Source of the DNA: Phoronis australis
Lineage: Eukaryota > Phoronida > Phoronidae
DNA length: 64,000 bases
Reading direction: 5' to 3'
Assembly (NCBI GenBank): GCA_002633005.1
Contig: NMRA01000505.1
Span: 93,615-157,614 of the forward strand
Shown here one piece after another: positions 1 through 11,310 of the stretch. Position numbers and translations under genes: made by a program. The stretch's first letter is position 1. Every line of letters begins with the position of its first letter. The notes under the pieces were generated by a model. It saw only the letters and a list, made by a program, of their open reading frames with translations. It was not told the DNA's origin and did not search any database.

Positions 1-1119
1 GAGCATATCCATACACCGATGGGTCATGCACGTTGCACCTTTAAGAGCCTAACCTCTTCCGAGATCCCTTGCAAAATTTAGCCTGGGGCCGCAGGGTGCC
101 CAGTTACCATGGTGTACCACGAGGAGGTACTGCAAGAGTCTTGATTAGAGGTAGTTAAAGGCCACCAAGGCGGGTCTTATATATGCCTTCCTAATTCGTC
201 TCAGAGGACTAGGTGGTCGTAGAAGCTGAAAGCTAGAAAGTGCAAGCACTAACTACACTAAGCTACACTAACTACACACCTTACCCTGTGTCTAAGACAC
301 CACACCTGTTTTGGTTTTGGCTGTAAATTCTGAATAACTTCACACTCCCAACAAACATGGCAAAGATTCTCGGGGTCTTTTCCACAGAATGTACTGAGTG
401 ATGAGTTAACTATCCCATTTCAAATAAGAAACAGTTTATGCTAAGAATTCTTAAAGTCTAATTTGGAACTGTTTAAGATTCGTGTCTTTTGTGACCGAAG
501 AATATAATCTATAGACAGTTCTCCACCATTCACCTGATACTTCTCTTAGCAATTATTTTGAAATTTTGTTGTTTTTATATAAACAATTAACAAACACATT
601 GTAAACACTGTTCTCGTTTGTAAAGTAATATAAACAAACTTTGGGTGGTGAGGAAGAATGATTTTGGACGAATCTACATGTTTAAGTAAGTTACAAAAAA
701 CACATCGCACACCCATGGATATAGTGAATGGTAGAGAAAATCCATAATTACAAAACTCTTCGTAAGACATCAAATTACCATTCGAATCTAACAAATTGTA
801 AATATATACTAATGTTTGACAATTGTCTCGTTAAAGCTCATACTAGTCGCCGTATGGCTGGATGCGTACGTGACTGTCTGACAGTTATTTTTCGGGTGTA
901 AGGGTGTGTTAGCATTCCCTGCCAGTTGTCATTTTATTGGATATAAGGCTATAAAAACACCAATTATGATTAATTAAACAATCCCTCTTAAAACTAACGC
1001 AAAAGTTCTTTATGGTATTTCAAAATGTTGGAAATTAGTGCCAATATTTATTTCTTGCTGACGCTATGCTACCCGTTGTGAATAGATAGGTCCCGAAGAT
1101 TAATGTCTGTAATGATAGG
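1..1119. other. 5' flank, no gene recognised
   Basis: No coding sequence could be supported here. Short stop-bounded frames lack codon structure, motifs or splice borders. A small direct repeat (ctaactacac / ctacactaac) lies near 250-285. The missing 5' exons of the SLC16 gene were searched for here and were not found. Confidence 0.5.
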
Positions 1120-1480
1120 TTGTAGCGCGCGCTTCCTGGTCATGTGCTTTTAACACCAATTTTTTATTAGTCGATTCGCGGTTTTTATGTGTACAAACAA
1201 ATTTGGAATCCTGTTGAGGGAGAACATTTGGAGTCGTTTCAATCCTATTGACATGTTCGCTGTGTCTGTTCTGAAAGGCCAGACCATAGTGGGACACATT
1301 CCTTGCAAGATCAGCAAAACTTGCGTTCTTTTTAGAGCACGGCGGAAGTTTGAAGTGTATAGTCACGGCTACATACCGACATATAGCGGCGAAGCAGGTG
1401 ATCTAGAAATTCTGCGTACACTGATTTTTTCAGGACTGCCAGATTTCGTTGACAAATTGAAGATGTTACTGTTGAATTTT
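1120..1480 (+). pseudogene. HIRAN-like domain fragment (dispersed copy 1)
   Basis: The + frame through this stretch reads NPIDMFAVSVLKGQTIVGH, then IPCKIS, and ends with TLIFSGLPDFVDKLKMLL. This pattern (NP-x-D-x-x-AV-x-V, then I-V-G-H-x-P-x-K-I-S) resembles the HIRAN-like module of many uncharacterised cnidarian and fish proteins; that likeness is from memory and needs a profile search. HIRAN domains in general bind DNA ends in helicases such as HLTF. No exon borders or wider gene are seen. A second, more broken copy of the same roughly 360-bp stretch lies at 24840-25205, so this is part of a repeat rather than a single-copy gene. Function here is doubtful. Confidence 0.55.
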
Positions 1481-1559
1481 AGCGCTGTAGGTAAGGCATT
1501 TTTGCATGTCACGTTCATGGGCTGGGCGCTTAGTTCAGCATAATCTGAAAATGCGTGGA

Positions 1560-3134
1560 GGGCACTTATAGGGACATGGGCGGTTATTAGGGAGAATACG
1601 GTAGTTCATATATTGTTCTCCTGTTTTCTCCAATAAATCTACTTTTATCAATCTCAACTGATCATTGCTTATTAGTTTATTAATGACTGATTTAGTATGA
1701 TGTGCGAGATAGCCCAAGAGAATCTTGTAGCTCGTGTTTAATAGGGAGATAGGGCACCAACTGTCGAGATGCTCTCATGGTTATTTTTCCCTGTTGAATG
1801 ATCTCACCATAAAGACAGAAATATCTTTCCAAAAAAATTTGAAAAACTCGAATGAGAAGCCGTCAGCACCTAGCATTATGCTGGTTTTCTTATGTCATAA
1901 TATCTCAAGAGCTTCCTTGACTGAAATTTCTTTCTCAGTCGTATTGCGTTCGTGCCCAGTGAACTCTGGATGCCTCGCTGGTAATAGCGGAACACATGTC
2001 AACGTCATCCACATGGTCACCTTTACAGCTGTAAAGTGATTGAAAAGATTTCTGATAGCAAATCATGTTGACTTGTGGTAATGTTTCCTTCGCAATGTAT
2101 AAACTTTGTTACTTTTTTGTTAATTATGATTTCTTTTTTCTAAATTGGCAAAGTATTTTGATGGTTTTTTCTCTCTGATCAATCCACCTAGCGCAGGATC
2201 TTATAATGTGGTCCGTCGTGAGACTCTCTCGAACATTTTCGGTCTGTTTTAGGATTTCCTCAAATAACTGAGACTGACTGTTTTGTGTTAACTCCAACAG
2301 AAAACGTCTTTTGTTTTCTAAAAGCGTCATTTGTTTGTTACGTTAGGCCGATTTCTTTTTACAAAAATAAATTGTTTCAATTGTTATTTTCATTAACAAT
2401 ACTTAAAAAAATTAAAGCGTCGTCAATGGAAAGTTTTATCTCATCATGAGCAATAACCAATAAATTATCTTTGTTATGAACAATAATTACATATTCCTTG
2501 ATAACATTGCTTCTAGTTTTCTTTACCAACTTAACATAATCCGCATCAGTTATTGAATTGCCACAAGCCTCAGCCTCTAGTGAAATTTGTTACTGGAAAA
2601 TTGAGGCTTACACTTAGACGATTAGTTCTATAACCTGAATCAATGCCAGATGACTCCAACAAACCACATTTTTCTTCTGGTACATGGAAGAATCTAGCCT
2701 TAGCTTTCTTCACCATGTCAGGACTCTTTCAGGTAAATTTCTTTTCAACAAGATGGCGAAGATGCCAGGGATCTACTAAATTGAATCTAGAAGATAGATT
2801 AATCATTTCGTTTCTGGCTTTGGGTTGTTGAGATGCACCTAATGTAAGCAATCAATGTCAAAGTTGTGAACCAAGTTCCAATCCCCACATACGATAATAC
2901 GATATAAGTCGTATCTGTCACTGATAGAATATCTCCATTTTTTTGTAAAAACTTGGGTGTCACGATTTGGTCCATGTTAATCAGAGATGTCCGTATTTTC
3001 TTCTCAGTTGTGAAGTTCAGCAATAGAAAATTACCATCTGCATCGTGGCTGGTTGTTAGTGAAAAGAACACAGACTTCTTTAGAATTAGAAGAAGCACGG
3101 CTTTTCTTTGTAAAGCATACAAACAGGAATACAA
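1560..3134 (-). mobile_element. Decayed LINE (L1/Tx1-like non-LTR retrotransposon), EN and RT remnants
   Basis: Read on the - strand with frameshifts, the pieces appear in the order of an L1-type ORF2. A GDWNLV motif of the endonuclease lies near 2865-2890. After it come INLSSRFNLVDPWHL and KKFT (about 2735-2810), then SPDMVKKAKARFF and SGYRTN (about 2610-2730), both typical of the C-terminal endonuclease. The linker motif SCARWIDQREKTIK follows near 2155-2200. The start of the reverse transcriptase, GADGFSFEFFKFFWKD, lies near 1820-1885, and LISNDQLRLIK near 1650-1680. The YADD-containing part is absent, so the 3' end is lost, whereas LINE copies are usually cut at the 5' end. Many stops and frameshifts make it inactive. 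Clade is inferred from motif wording only. Confidence 0.85.
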
Positions 3135-3209
3135 CAGGACACCATAACCATTGCAGCACTAAAACCTTTAATTCATTGATTTCCTGGTTGAGGTGCAAAG
3201 TGCACATGG

Positions 3210-3250
3210 TCACCCAGTCTTTTAAAGAAGTTTAAATAAATAAATAAATA
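3210..3250 (+). repeat. Retroposon-type 3' tail with (TAAA)n, copy 1
   Basis: The stretch cacccagtcttttaaagaag followed by (taaa)n also occurs at 27688-27725. A shared unique end followed by a short-unit microsatellite is typical of the 3' end of non-LTR retrotransposons or SINEs. The body of the element is not recognised. Confidence 0.55.
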
Positions 3251-3757
3251 CTGCAGAAGTAATCTCCAAAGACTCATTCAGTGAAATGTAAAAGGCTGTT
3301 AAAAGTGGAAAAAGTGTTATTTTAAGTTGTGTCAAAATTGTTAGTACTGGTCAGCTGCATGAAATTATTGTATAATCACTTGGAAGAAAGAAAACAATAA
3401 TGACTCATGTTGTGAGTTTCATTTTCTAATCAATACTTTTGTATGCGCCAGAATGCAAATAACATGTTGACCTTAGGTGTATTCTAACCATGACCTTATA
3501 TTAAATATACATGAGGCCAGGGTCTTCATATAACGTGGGTAAGAAAGTTGGAAGTGTATGGCAAAAGAAGAACAGACTGTGAGAATTAGTAGTCAGACTG
3601 GTGGTGTAGACCATGAGTAAGAATACTGGTCACTGGTCATCTGTGGCTTGTAAGAATATCACAATATAGAATGAGTACAACGAGTTAATTTTTGTTATAT
3701 CATGTAAATCCTGTCCTCAGAAATGCAATGTTGGTTACAAGGTAAATTTTCTTTCAG
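3251..3757. other. Sequence before the first visible SLC16 exon
   Basis: Presumed intron of the SLC16 gene; it ends in the acceptor tttctttcag at 3748-3757. No exon coding transmembrane helices 1-3 is visible. Confidence 0.4.
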
Positions 3758-5413
3758 GTCTTGGCTTTGGACTGGGTTACTCTCCCTGCCTGGTTATGCT
3801 TGGGATCCACTTCAGCAAGTATCTTGGCCTGGCAAGTGGTATTGTGGGCGCAGCTGGATCATTAGGTGTCGTCTGTATGCCTATCCTACTGAGACACTTT
3901 ATCAACCAGTATGGTCTCATGGGGGCGCTGATACTTCTCTGTGGGCTTCACCTTCACATGTGTGTTTTTGCCTGTCTGTTGGGCTTTGGTCAGTTGATGT
4001 CTGCTGAAGGCAAGAGTGAGAAGAAAGTAAGCAGTACGCAGGAGAGTGTGGACTCTCTTGACTCTGGCATTACACTCAATTGTAAAGAGAAACTCCCACA
4101 GATGACATCTTCTGGCCACCTGCGCAATGCTGCTTTAGCTGCTTCCAACAACGATGATGCAGAGAAATTAGCAATTCTCTGTGGTGTTGATAATGGCTGT
4201 TGTAGTTCATGTCATAGCAACAAGGCTGTGCTAGATACAAAGCTGTCCATTCCATGTCATGCCAGCTGTAGTGAGAGTAGTGTTCAAGTCAAGCCAGAGA
4301 GTCTTTTGTCATTCTTTGCCAGTGTTGGCAACATTGCAGCAATTTCTGTACAAAGTATAGTTGAATTGGACCAAGGTGGAGAAGAGTATGACAAGATGCC
4401 ATCAAGACGTCCACTCTTCATGTGGTCGCTTCTACGCAACCCCATCTTCCTCCTCATTATGATTTCTCAGCTACTTGGAATGATGGGACTTCCTGTTGGC
4501 TTCATCAACATTGCTCCTTTTGCCACTGAGCAGGGAATCGCCGTGTCAGACGTGGCTTACATCGTTTCCATGCCTGCTGTTGCCGACATATTTGTACGCC
4601 TGCTCATATGCTGGGTTGCAGACCATGCGCCCAAGTACATAGTGTACTGTGTCTGCCTGGTTGTCAGTGCAGTCGTGGCCTTCATTTCTCCATTGCTGTC
4701 CACCTATGCCTCACTCATGCTTGTTTCTGTCATATTCTCATGTTTTGCTGGTGGCTTCTTTTCTCTCACCAGCGTGGTGCTTGTTGAGTTCCTAGGTGTA
4801 GAAATGTTGACGTATTCACTGGGTATCAGTTCTCTCTTCTCCGGAGTCAGTCAAATGATGTCTCTGCCTATTTCTGGTAAGTTGGTGTCCCTAAATCATG
4901 CGCGCCTACCTCATGCACGCTTACCTCATGCGCGCCTACCTCATGCACGCTTACCTCATGCGCGCCTATGTCATGCCTACATCATGCGCGCCTATTTCAA
5001 ATGAAATAAGTTGAGACTTATTCATGGCTACATTTACCGTAACTAAGAATTAAGGACTGTTTTGTTGTTTGTGCTTGTTATGAATGATGTGATCTATTTC
5101 TACTACTGATTGATGTGCAGTTTGACCACATGATCACCATGTGATTATCATGTAGCTAGAACTGTCAGTGATGTTCAATGGTCACTATGTATTATTTAAG
5201 AGCAATGTGACAATTCTAATGTCCTCATTTTCACTAACCTCATTGTCACTTACAGGTATGATGAGGGATGGTACAGGAAGCTGGACATGTAGTTGGATGT
5301 TCTCTGGCTGTGTTATTGTACTATCAGCTGTCTTCATCATGGTCGTGCCTTGTGTGAAGAAGTGTAAAGGATGTCACTCACTCTCTATTACATTAGAGAA
5401 TGTCTCTGCCTAG
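3758..5413 (+). CDS. Monocarboxylate transporter-like protein (SLC16 family), 3' exons
   Basis: Exons are 3758-4876 (acceptor tttctttcag, donor gtaagt) and 5256-5413 (acceptor cacttacag, stop TAG at 5411-5413). Both introns are phase 1 and split a Gly codon. The exons give about 426 codons. The first exon opens with GLGFGLGYSPCLVMLGIHFS, the usual start of helix 4 in the family, and runs through helices 4-6. A long hydrophilic loop of about 130 residues follows, then helices 7-11. The last exon (MRDGTGSWTCSWMFSGCVIV) gives helix 12 and a short Cys/Lys-rich tail. SLC16 members are 12-helix plasma-membrane carriers of lactate, pyruvate, thyroid hormone or other small solutes. The substrate cannot be told; the likeness is to the orphan members more than to MCT1. 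Helices 1-3, and so the start codon, are missing and probably lie upstream of the window. Reading past the donor adds a false HARLP-repeat tail from a minisatellite. Confidence 0.9.
4896..4994 (+). repeat. 15-bp minisatellite in SLC16 last intron
   Basis: About six copies of a 15-bp unit (ctcatgcgcgcctac and variants) start 20 bp after the donor of the penultimate SLC16 exon. The repeat stays in frame with the exon, so intron retention would add a His-Ala-Arg-Leu-Pro repeat tail before a stop at 5002-5004. Confidence 0.9.
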
Positions 5414-8400
5414 TGTTACATTGGTTAGTTTGCTCTTGGGAAATACTGCTTCTTGTTTAAGATATTTTTGTTATCTCATTTTTCATCGTTTTTCTTGAGC
5501 TGTTATAGTGTCTTAGACTTGTCAAACAATGATGTTAAGAACCACAGGCTTCATGTTATATCACAACAGTTCTTTAGAAACTCATTTTGCAGTACCTTAA
5601 ATATGTACAAAAACTACCACAGACAACTCATGTGGCAATATCAGGATCTAAGCTCAATTTGTGTGTAACAGAGCTAGTATCATATCACCAAATGTTAAGA
5701 GTGACTCCTATAAAAACCAACCGATAGAGTCTATACCCAAAATCACAGACTTAGCACATGAGTTTAGTTTGGTGAGATGTAGAAAATTCTTGATTTTTAA
5801 GAATTTTCATTCATTATTTCTGTTTTTATGACATGTACCTCCATTTTGCAACACAATTGGGCGCCGAAGTAGACATGGTCGAATGGATTTTACCAGCATG
5901 CATTGTAAGCAGATAACAAATGAGTGATACGGTTTGAAGGGACTGTGATGGAATAATTCAGTGGCAATACTTTCATTATTCCTTTTCAAATTTGTATGCT
6001 TTGATTTTGTGCTGCAAAAACAGCTATTTGTTTTCACTGGAGTCATTTTCCGCAATGAACTGACCTTATAATAATTTAATCAGTCATTCCTAACCTCTTC
6101 ATAATCTAAAATAAAAAATCTTGCCTCCTAGCTTTTGCTTAGGAAACATTACACGAATTGCACTATTTGCCTGTTCTGGGTTGCCTCAACCACCAATAGG
6201 GGGTTCTTGGAACATGTAACTCCCTTGCAAAAACACAAGCAAATAGCTTGTATCTTAGAAAAACCAGACACATTACTAATTACCATTCCCTGAAAACCAC
6301 AGTGATAATTATTGTTTATTACTAAAAATTATGTACATAAATTATGACTAGCATGCTGCTTCGTCTATATGATGTCGCTGTTAGTTTCTATGGAGACTGT
6401 GGAAGCGACCAGAAGAGAGCCGCTAGTATAGGAATGGGGGTACCCAAGGGGGCTATATGGCCCTCTGTTCACTGCAAAAAATTCGGTCAAAACTCGTAAT
6501 TTTGCATTCATGTTGTAATGTCCCACAGGTTGCTAGAAGTTTTAGCCACCAACATCTAATATTTCTACTGAGATTGTGTCAAACAGTCAATAGAAAACAA
6601 TTCATGAATGACAATTTGAATAATGAGTCAGTTCATGACAGACATTAGGTCAACAAAATTCACCACATGTACCCGAACTTCAAACATGCCGAGTGACTGA
6701 CTGTGATGTAGTAAGGGGGGTACCTGTCGAACCAGGTGCCAAGCAGGTGATGTCTAAGGACGGGCACCAGGCATCTGTTAACTGGGGGGGGGGGGTTACT
6801 CAGCTACTGACCGGAGTGGGGTGGAAAGGCCAGAGAGGTGCCACTTGACGTGTCGATGGAGGGCAAGGAGGTGCTCCCTATGCCAGTGGACTGGCTTCTG
6901 TCATTTCAGGTATTCAGGGTACAGACACTTTCTGCTTGGGTGAAAATAGGCACCGAATTCTCCTCATTGAACATGGCATGTTATCTGACTCCACTACTGG
7001 TCCTGCTCTGTCACAAATTGACCTACTCATACTCTGCCACTGATTGATGAGGTACATTACAGCAGCTCAGATGTTCTCAAGTGTCTTTAACAAGACTGAC
7101 AAAGCTTTCGTGATGGCACTTTTTTGTTGAAAACTCTCTAAATGAACAAGAAGGACCTTCGTTCCTCATTTTGTCTTTAAGCACGATTTATTTCCATATA
7201 AAAATTCTAAGGAGTGTTTAAATTAAGCTGTTAATGGAAGAAAAAAGAGTTACATGTACAAGTTTTTTTATATATCCTCAATCCTAATATCACCTGACTC
7301 ACTGTGCAAAGGTCACCAGGTTCAGTCTTGATAGGGACTGCCAATACATCCAGAAAACAATTTGTTTTCATGTTCACAAAGTTAGGTAAAGCTACTAGGT
7401 ACAATGTAGCGATAAGAGGGTCACAAAAACAGCCACTAAAAGAATCTGGGAAAAGTGGTCTTTGGATTATCTCCCCTGTCTAGCACGAAGCTGTCAAATT
7501 TCAATAAATACCAAATAATTATACACAATATACAGTGTTTATTCCAGCCACCAAAGCACAACTTTCAATCTATTTTGTAAGTTACTTAGTTTCAGTGCTG
7601 AAAACAACTTTCCAGACCCTAATATGACCAATTGTGGTCTGATGCTCCAGTGACGAAATTAGGGGTCATTGAACGCATAAAATGTGGCATTTAGTTTAGA
7701 TTTTTATTGGGATACCTATCCATGTACAAAAATGAAGTTGTTTTGAATTTTAAGGTATAGACTGCTTTTCGAAAATCCACTGGTTTTTATAATAGACTGT
7801 CTCAGCTATGAATAATGGTAGATAGTTGGTCTGTGTGCCAGTAGGTGTGGTGCTTCAACACTAGTCTGTAGGTAAGGCGTGGCTATAGATGACAGAGATT
7901 GATATCAACATTTGAAAACCGTTCTACAGTTGAAGCTCATGGGGATGTTTTACTTTCCTTGTGTTTTTCTTATTTAATGTTGTTATTTAATATTGTTGTT
8001 GGTCAGATATTGCTAAATTTTGTGCAAAATGAGGTTTGCTGCAAGGACTTGCTTTTCTTAAGAAAAATTCTGTCCATGAAATGAACTCTTTAATTTCCAC
8101 AATGCACTTTTGAGTTGACCAGTGAGTGATGTCACTTAGAGGATTATTTTTGGACATGTATGGACCTGTATGGACATGTATGGACCTGTTTTTGCAGGTT
8201 TCTATCTCAGTGACCAAGAATTTGTTTTAGGTCATTATGTTTACATTGTGTTTGCATCTATTTTTGATGCCTAGTTTGGTCTGTTACTCATTTGTAACAG
8301 TTGCAATTTTGACAGGGTACATTTAATAATGTGTGTGAACATATACATGTTTTTGTTGGAAAGAAATACCATGAGGCTGAGCTTAGTAAATGCCCATATA

Positions 8401-9097
8401 TGGTGTTTCAATGAAATAATACTCTTGCTTTCATTGAGGGCAATTGGAAATTGTGTCAGGTCAGTTGGTGTACTGTAGACTATAGGATTTAGTCACTGTG
8501 CAGTTTGGCAAGTGCTGCGCTGACGTGCACTTTTTTGCATTCGTCTGTGGCAGGTTCACAAGTGTAACAGAGTGCTCTGTTGAAAGGCACAATAGCAAAG
8601 AGCGGTGTCAGGCTATCGTTCTGAGAACCTCGGACAACGTTTTTCCCAAAATTATCTGTAATGCCGAATTCTTATTCCATCGTTGCCAATAGGTGTCACT
8701 GTTAGTTGTCTCCTGTCATCTTTCAACCCGCCTAGCGTTAGCATTGTGTAACCCTTTATCGCTTCTAACTTGATTTTTGTCGCTCTCAAAGCTAGGTGAC
8801 AGGCCCCTTTGCTGATTTTACTAATGCCCAAGCTCTTCGTTAAGACCCAGTAGCACTGGGGCGAATTGGCTCGGTGTACTCGGGCGTACCATTTTTTTTT
8901 TGCTGTTGGCTAAAATATGACGGATCTCGTTTTGTCGTTGTTTTGGATTGGTTTTGAATTCCTTCCCGGCCGTCCATCTTTTTGTTATTCATGGGGAAGT
9001 CTGATCGTCAGAGAGTTATTTATTGCGATTTCTTTTGTTGTAACATGCCGGTGGTCTTACAAGAAATAAACTTTATATAGTGTGAAGGTACCTTAAC
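5414..9097. other. Gene-free intergenic DNA
   Basis: No coding region, RNA gene or clear transposon is supported. Small items are a G run at 6785-6795 and a short tandem repeat of tggacatgta / tggacctgta at 8152-8190. The DNA is AT-rich, and the frames present have no codon pattern or motifs. Confidence 0.5.
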
Positions 9098-9331
9098 CAG
9101 GGCTTGGAATTTTCCTCTTTTAAGAGGATTTCCTCTTTTTTGGCTTCGATTTCCTCTTACTTTATTACAGTTTCTTTTTTCGTCTGTTTTTTATCATTAT
9201 TTTGACTTTATTCATGCAAAAACGTTTATTTCAGTTAAATTATACCTCGAACAAAATATCTATTACACGAGCTTTTTTCTTTTTAGAACGGAAATTTTCT
9301 TCTTTTTTGTCATTAATCATTCCAAGCCCTG
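9098..9331. mobile_element. MITE with 13-bp TIR and 6-bp target duplication (copy 1)
   Basis: The 234-bp element begins cagggcttggaat and ends attccaagccctg, perfect 13-bp terminal inverted repeats. It is flanked on both sides by cttaac (9092-9097 and 9332-9337), a direct repeat read as a target-site duplication. The interior is pyrimidine-rich and non-coding. Ends starting CAGGG recall hAT elements, but those duplicate 8 bp, so the superfamily is left open. A diverged copy lies at 13962-14209. Confidence 0.85.
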
Positions 9332-9569
9332 CTTAACATCAAAGTGAAAAGGGTTAGAAGGATGGGCAAATTAGGCTTGAAACGAGAGTTTGTTTACTTA
9401 GATTGTACAATATTCTATATATGACTACGACGGTCGACTGGTTTGAAGATGTTAATGTTTTCTCTGTGAGAAAGCTGTAATTGTGTGGTTTGCATCAAAC
9501 CATATAAATATTGCTCTTGAAAACATGAAATGAATTGGTTATCAAGCCTTCCTCCTCGTAGTATTCATT

Positions 9570-10790
9570 TGTTATGCACCCACATGTTTATATGTGGACG
9601 CATTATGCCGTCGGTCATCTCCGTCCGTCTCGGGCGGCGTCCGTCCGGCGTCCGCTGCTCTAACTCCAAAACCGTTTGACGTATGTTCATGAAACTTTGA
9701 ACATGTTCCTTTCATGGATGGGACGGTATGAGCGAACTTTCGGACGGATCCTACAACCGGTGTGCTCCCTAGTGGCAATTTTAGTTTTTTACGCTAACCT
9801 CTGATTTTATTTTCATAAAAGTTGGCATGTAGGAATCTATTAGGGAGATGACGATATCCTCCCATTTTCGGATAGATCCCACGTAATTTGCGCCACCTAG
9901 TGGCCATTTTTACTGTTTTTGAGTCTGTTTTTGGCGTCCAAATCGCTTTCAGGATAATTGTGAAAATTGGCGTGTATGTTTTTGCTATGAAGTGAACCGT
10001 CGGCTAACCATGACTTTCCGATGACTTCAGCTTCTGCTGCTAGTAGCAGTTTCGTTTTTTTGCGGCCATGGCTGTATCTCTTAACTGTTTGCAGGATCTT
10101 TACTAAATTTATTAAGTGTATTATTTTTATATGATGTTGACAAAGAACAACGACTACTTTCGGACGGATCTGACTACTAATGTGCCCCCTGGTGGTTGAC
10201 CTCTGTATCTTCAAGGGTCCTCAACGGATTTTCATAAAATTTTGAATACAGGCATCTATTGGTGAGATGACGCTATCCTCCCGTTTTTGGATGGAATCGA
10301 GATATTTTGTGCCACCTAGTGGCCATTTTTGCTGTTTTCGAGTCTGTTATTTGGCATCCACTCCTCTATCAACCAAGTCATTCTAAGGATGGTTTTGAAA
10401 ATTGGCCTTTATGTTCTCTGTGTGAAGAGGATGGTTGACAATGACGACTTTGACTACTGTGTTGTCTCCAATGTTAGTTAGTTTTGTTTTGCACCCATTG
10501 CTGTATCACCTAAACCCACTGCTGGATCTTTATCAAATTTAGTAAGTGTTTTTATATGGAGCTAACAACAGAGAATGACGACTTTCAAGTGGGTCCAATG
10601 AACATTGTGCCCCCTAGTGGTAATTTCATTTTATTCTGTTTTCCTTTGTTTCTCTGAAGTTCCGTGACAGATTTCTATGAAATTTAATGTATAGCTTTCT
10701 ATTAAAGTAGCTTTGACATGTTCCCATTTTCTGATGGATTGTACGTTTTTGAGCCATCTAGTGGCCATTTTTATGACAAAAATAAACCAC
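9570..10790. repeat. 420-bp-period diverged tandem array with CTCF-like motifs
   Basis: Three diverged units follow one another. Each holds two conserved spots. Type 1 is tgctccctagtgg / gtgccccctggtgg / gtgccccctagtgg, at 9763, 10182 and 10607. Type 2 is gcgccacctagtggcca / gtgccacctagtggcca / gagccatctagtggcca, at 9890, 10309 and 10751. Spacing between like motifs is 419 and 425 bp, and 419-420 and 442 bp. Between them run shared phrases such as 'ttttcataaaa', 'ggagatgacg' and 'tatcctcccg'. The first unit opens with a CCGTCCGTC-rich segment. There is no coding potential. Confidence 0.75.
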
Positions 10791-11051
10791 CCTAAAAGCA
10801 AAACGTTTGCGAGGCATTCGTGTGCGCATTTCAACGTTCGGCGTTGCTCTTGTTAATGCTGTCATCGTCACAATTGTTCAAAGTTGTCGTGGTTACAACC
10901 CAGCTAAAATGCATCAGGCGGACCATCTCAACTTGAAACAATCAAAAACCCAATACTACCAAAAATTTGGTGGTCTCCCATGGCCGGGGACTCAATGGTT
11001 AGCTACGAGACTACTAGTGTCGGGGTCACAAGCTTAAATAACAGAATGCAT
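10791..11051. other. Intergenic DNA, nothing recognised
   Basis: An open + frame (10807-11037) has no recognisable motif, no splice support and borders repeats on both sides. I see no gene. Confidence 0.4.
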
Positions 11052-11215
11052 GGTCACGTGCAGTAGTTGGCATTCCAGGGCTAGAGTTCATTGGTCACGT
11101 GCAGTAGTTGGCATTCCAGGGCTAGAGTTCATTGGTCACGTGCAGTAGTTGGCATTCCAGGGCTAGAGTTCATTGGTCACGTGCAGTAGTTGGCATTCCA
11201 GAGCTAGAGTTCTAT
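11052..11215 (+). repeat. 41-bp tandem repeat x4 with CACGTG E-box in each unit
   Basis: Four nearly identical 41-bp units begin ggtcacgtgcagtagttggc. Each carries the palindromic E-box CACGTG. Only the last unit shows a change (agagctag for agggctag). Confidence 0.95.
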
Positions 11216-11310
11216 GCATGAGTAAGCCTACTGAAATATCTAAACTCGGAAACGTGAAACGGCATGTCCTTGTTTTGGAATTAGTCAGTAAAATGGGCGG
11301 CGCAGCACTC

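Noticed and set aside
2799-3134. Frame resembling the first helix of an adhesion-type receptor (- strand)
   Set aside because: Neighbouring frames give a LINE endonuclease (GDWNLV, then NLVDPWHL and SGYRTN). The helix is a frameshift artefact.
4877-5004. C-terminal HARLP-repeat tail of the SLC16 frame
   Set aside because: It lies past a good donor (gtaagt) and is encoded by a minisatellite. The true last exon at 5256 restores the family C-terminus.
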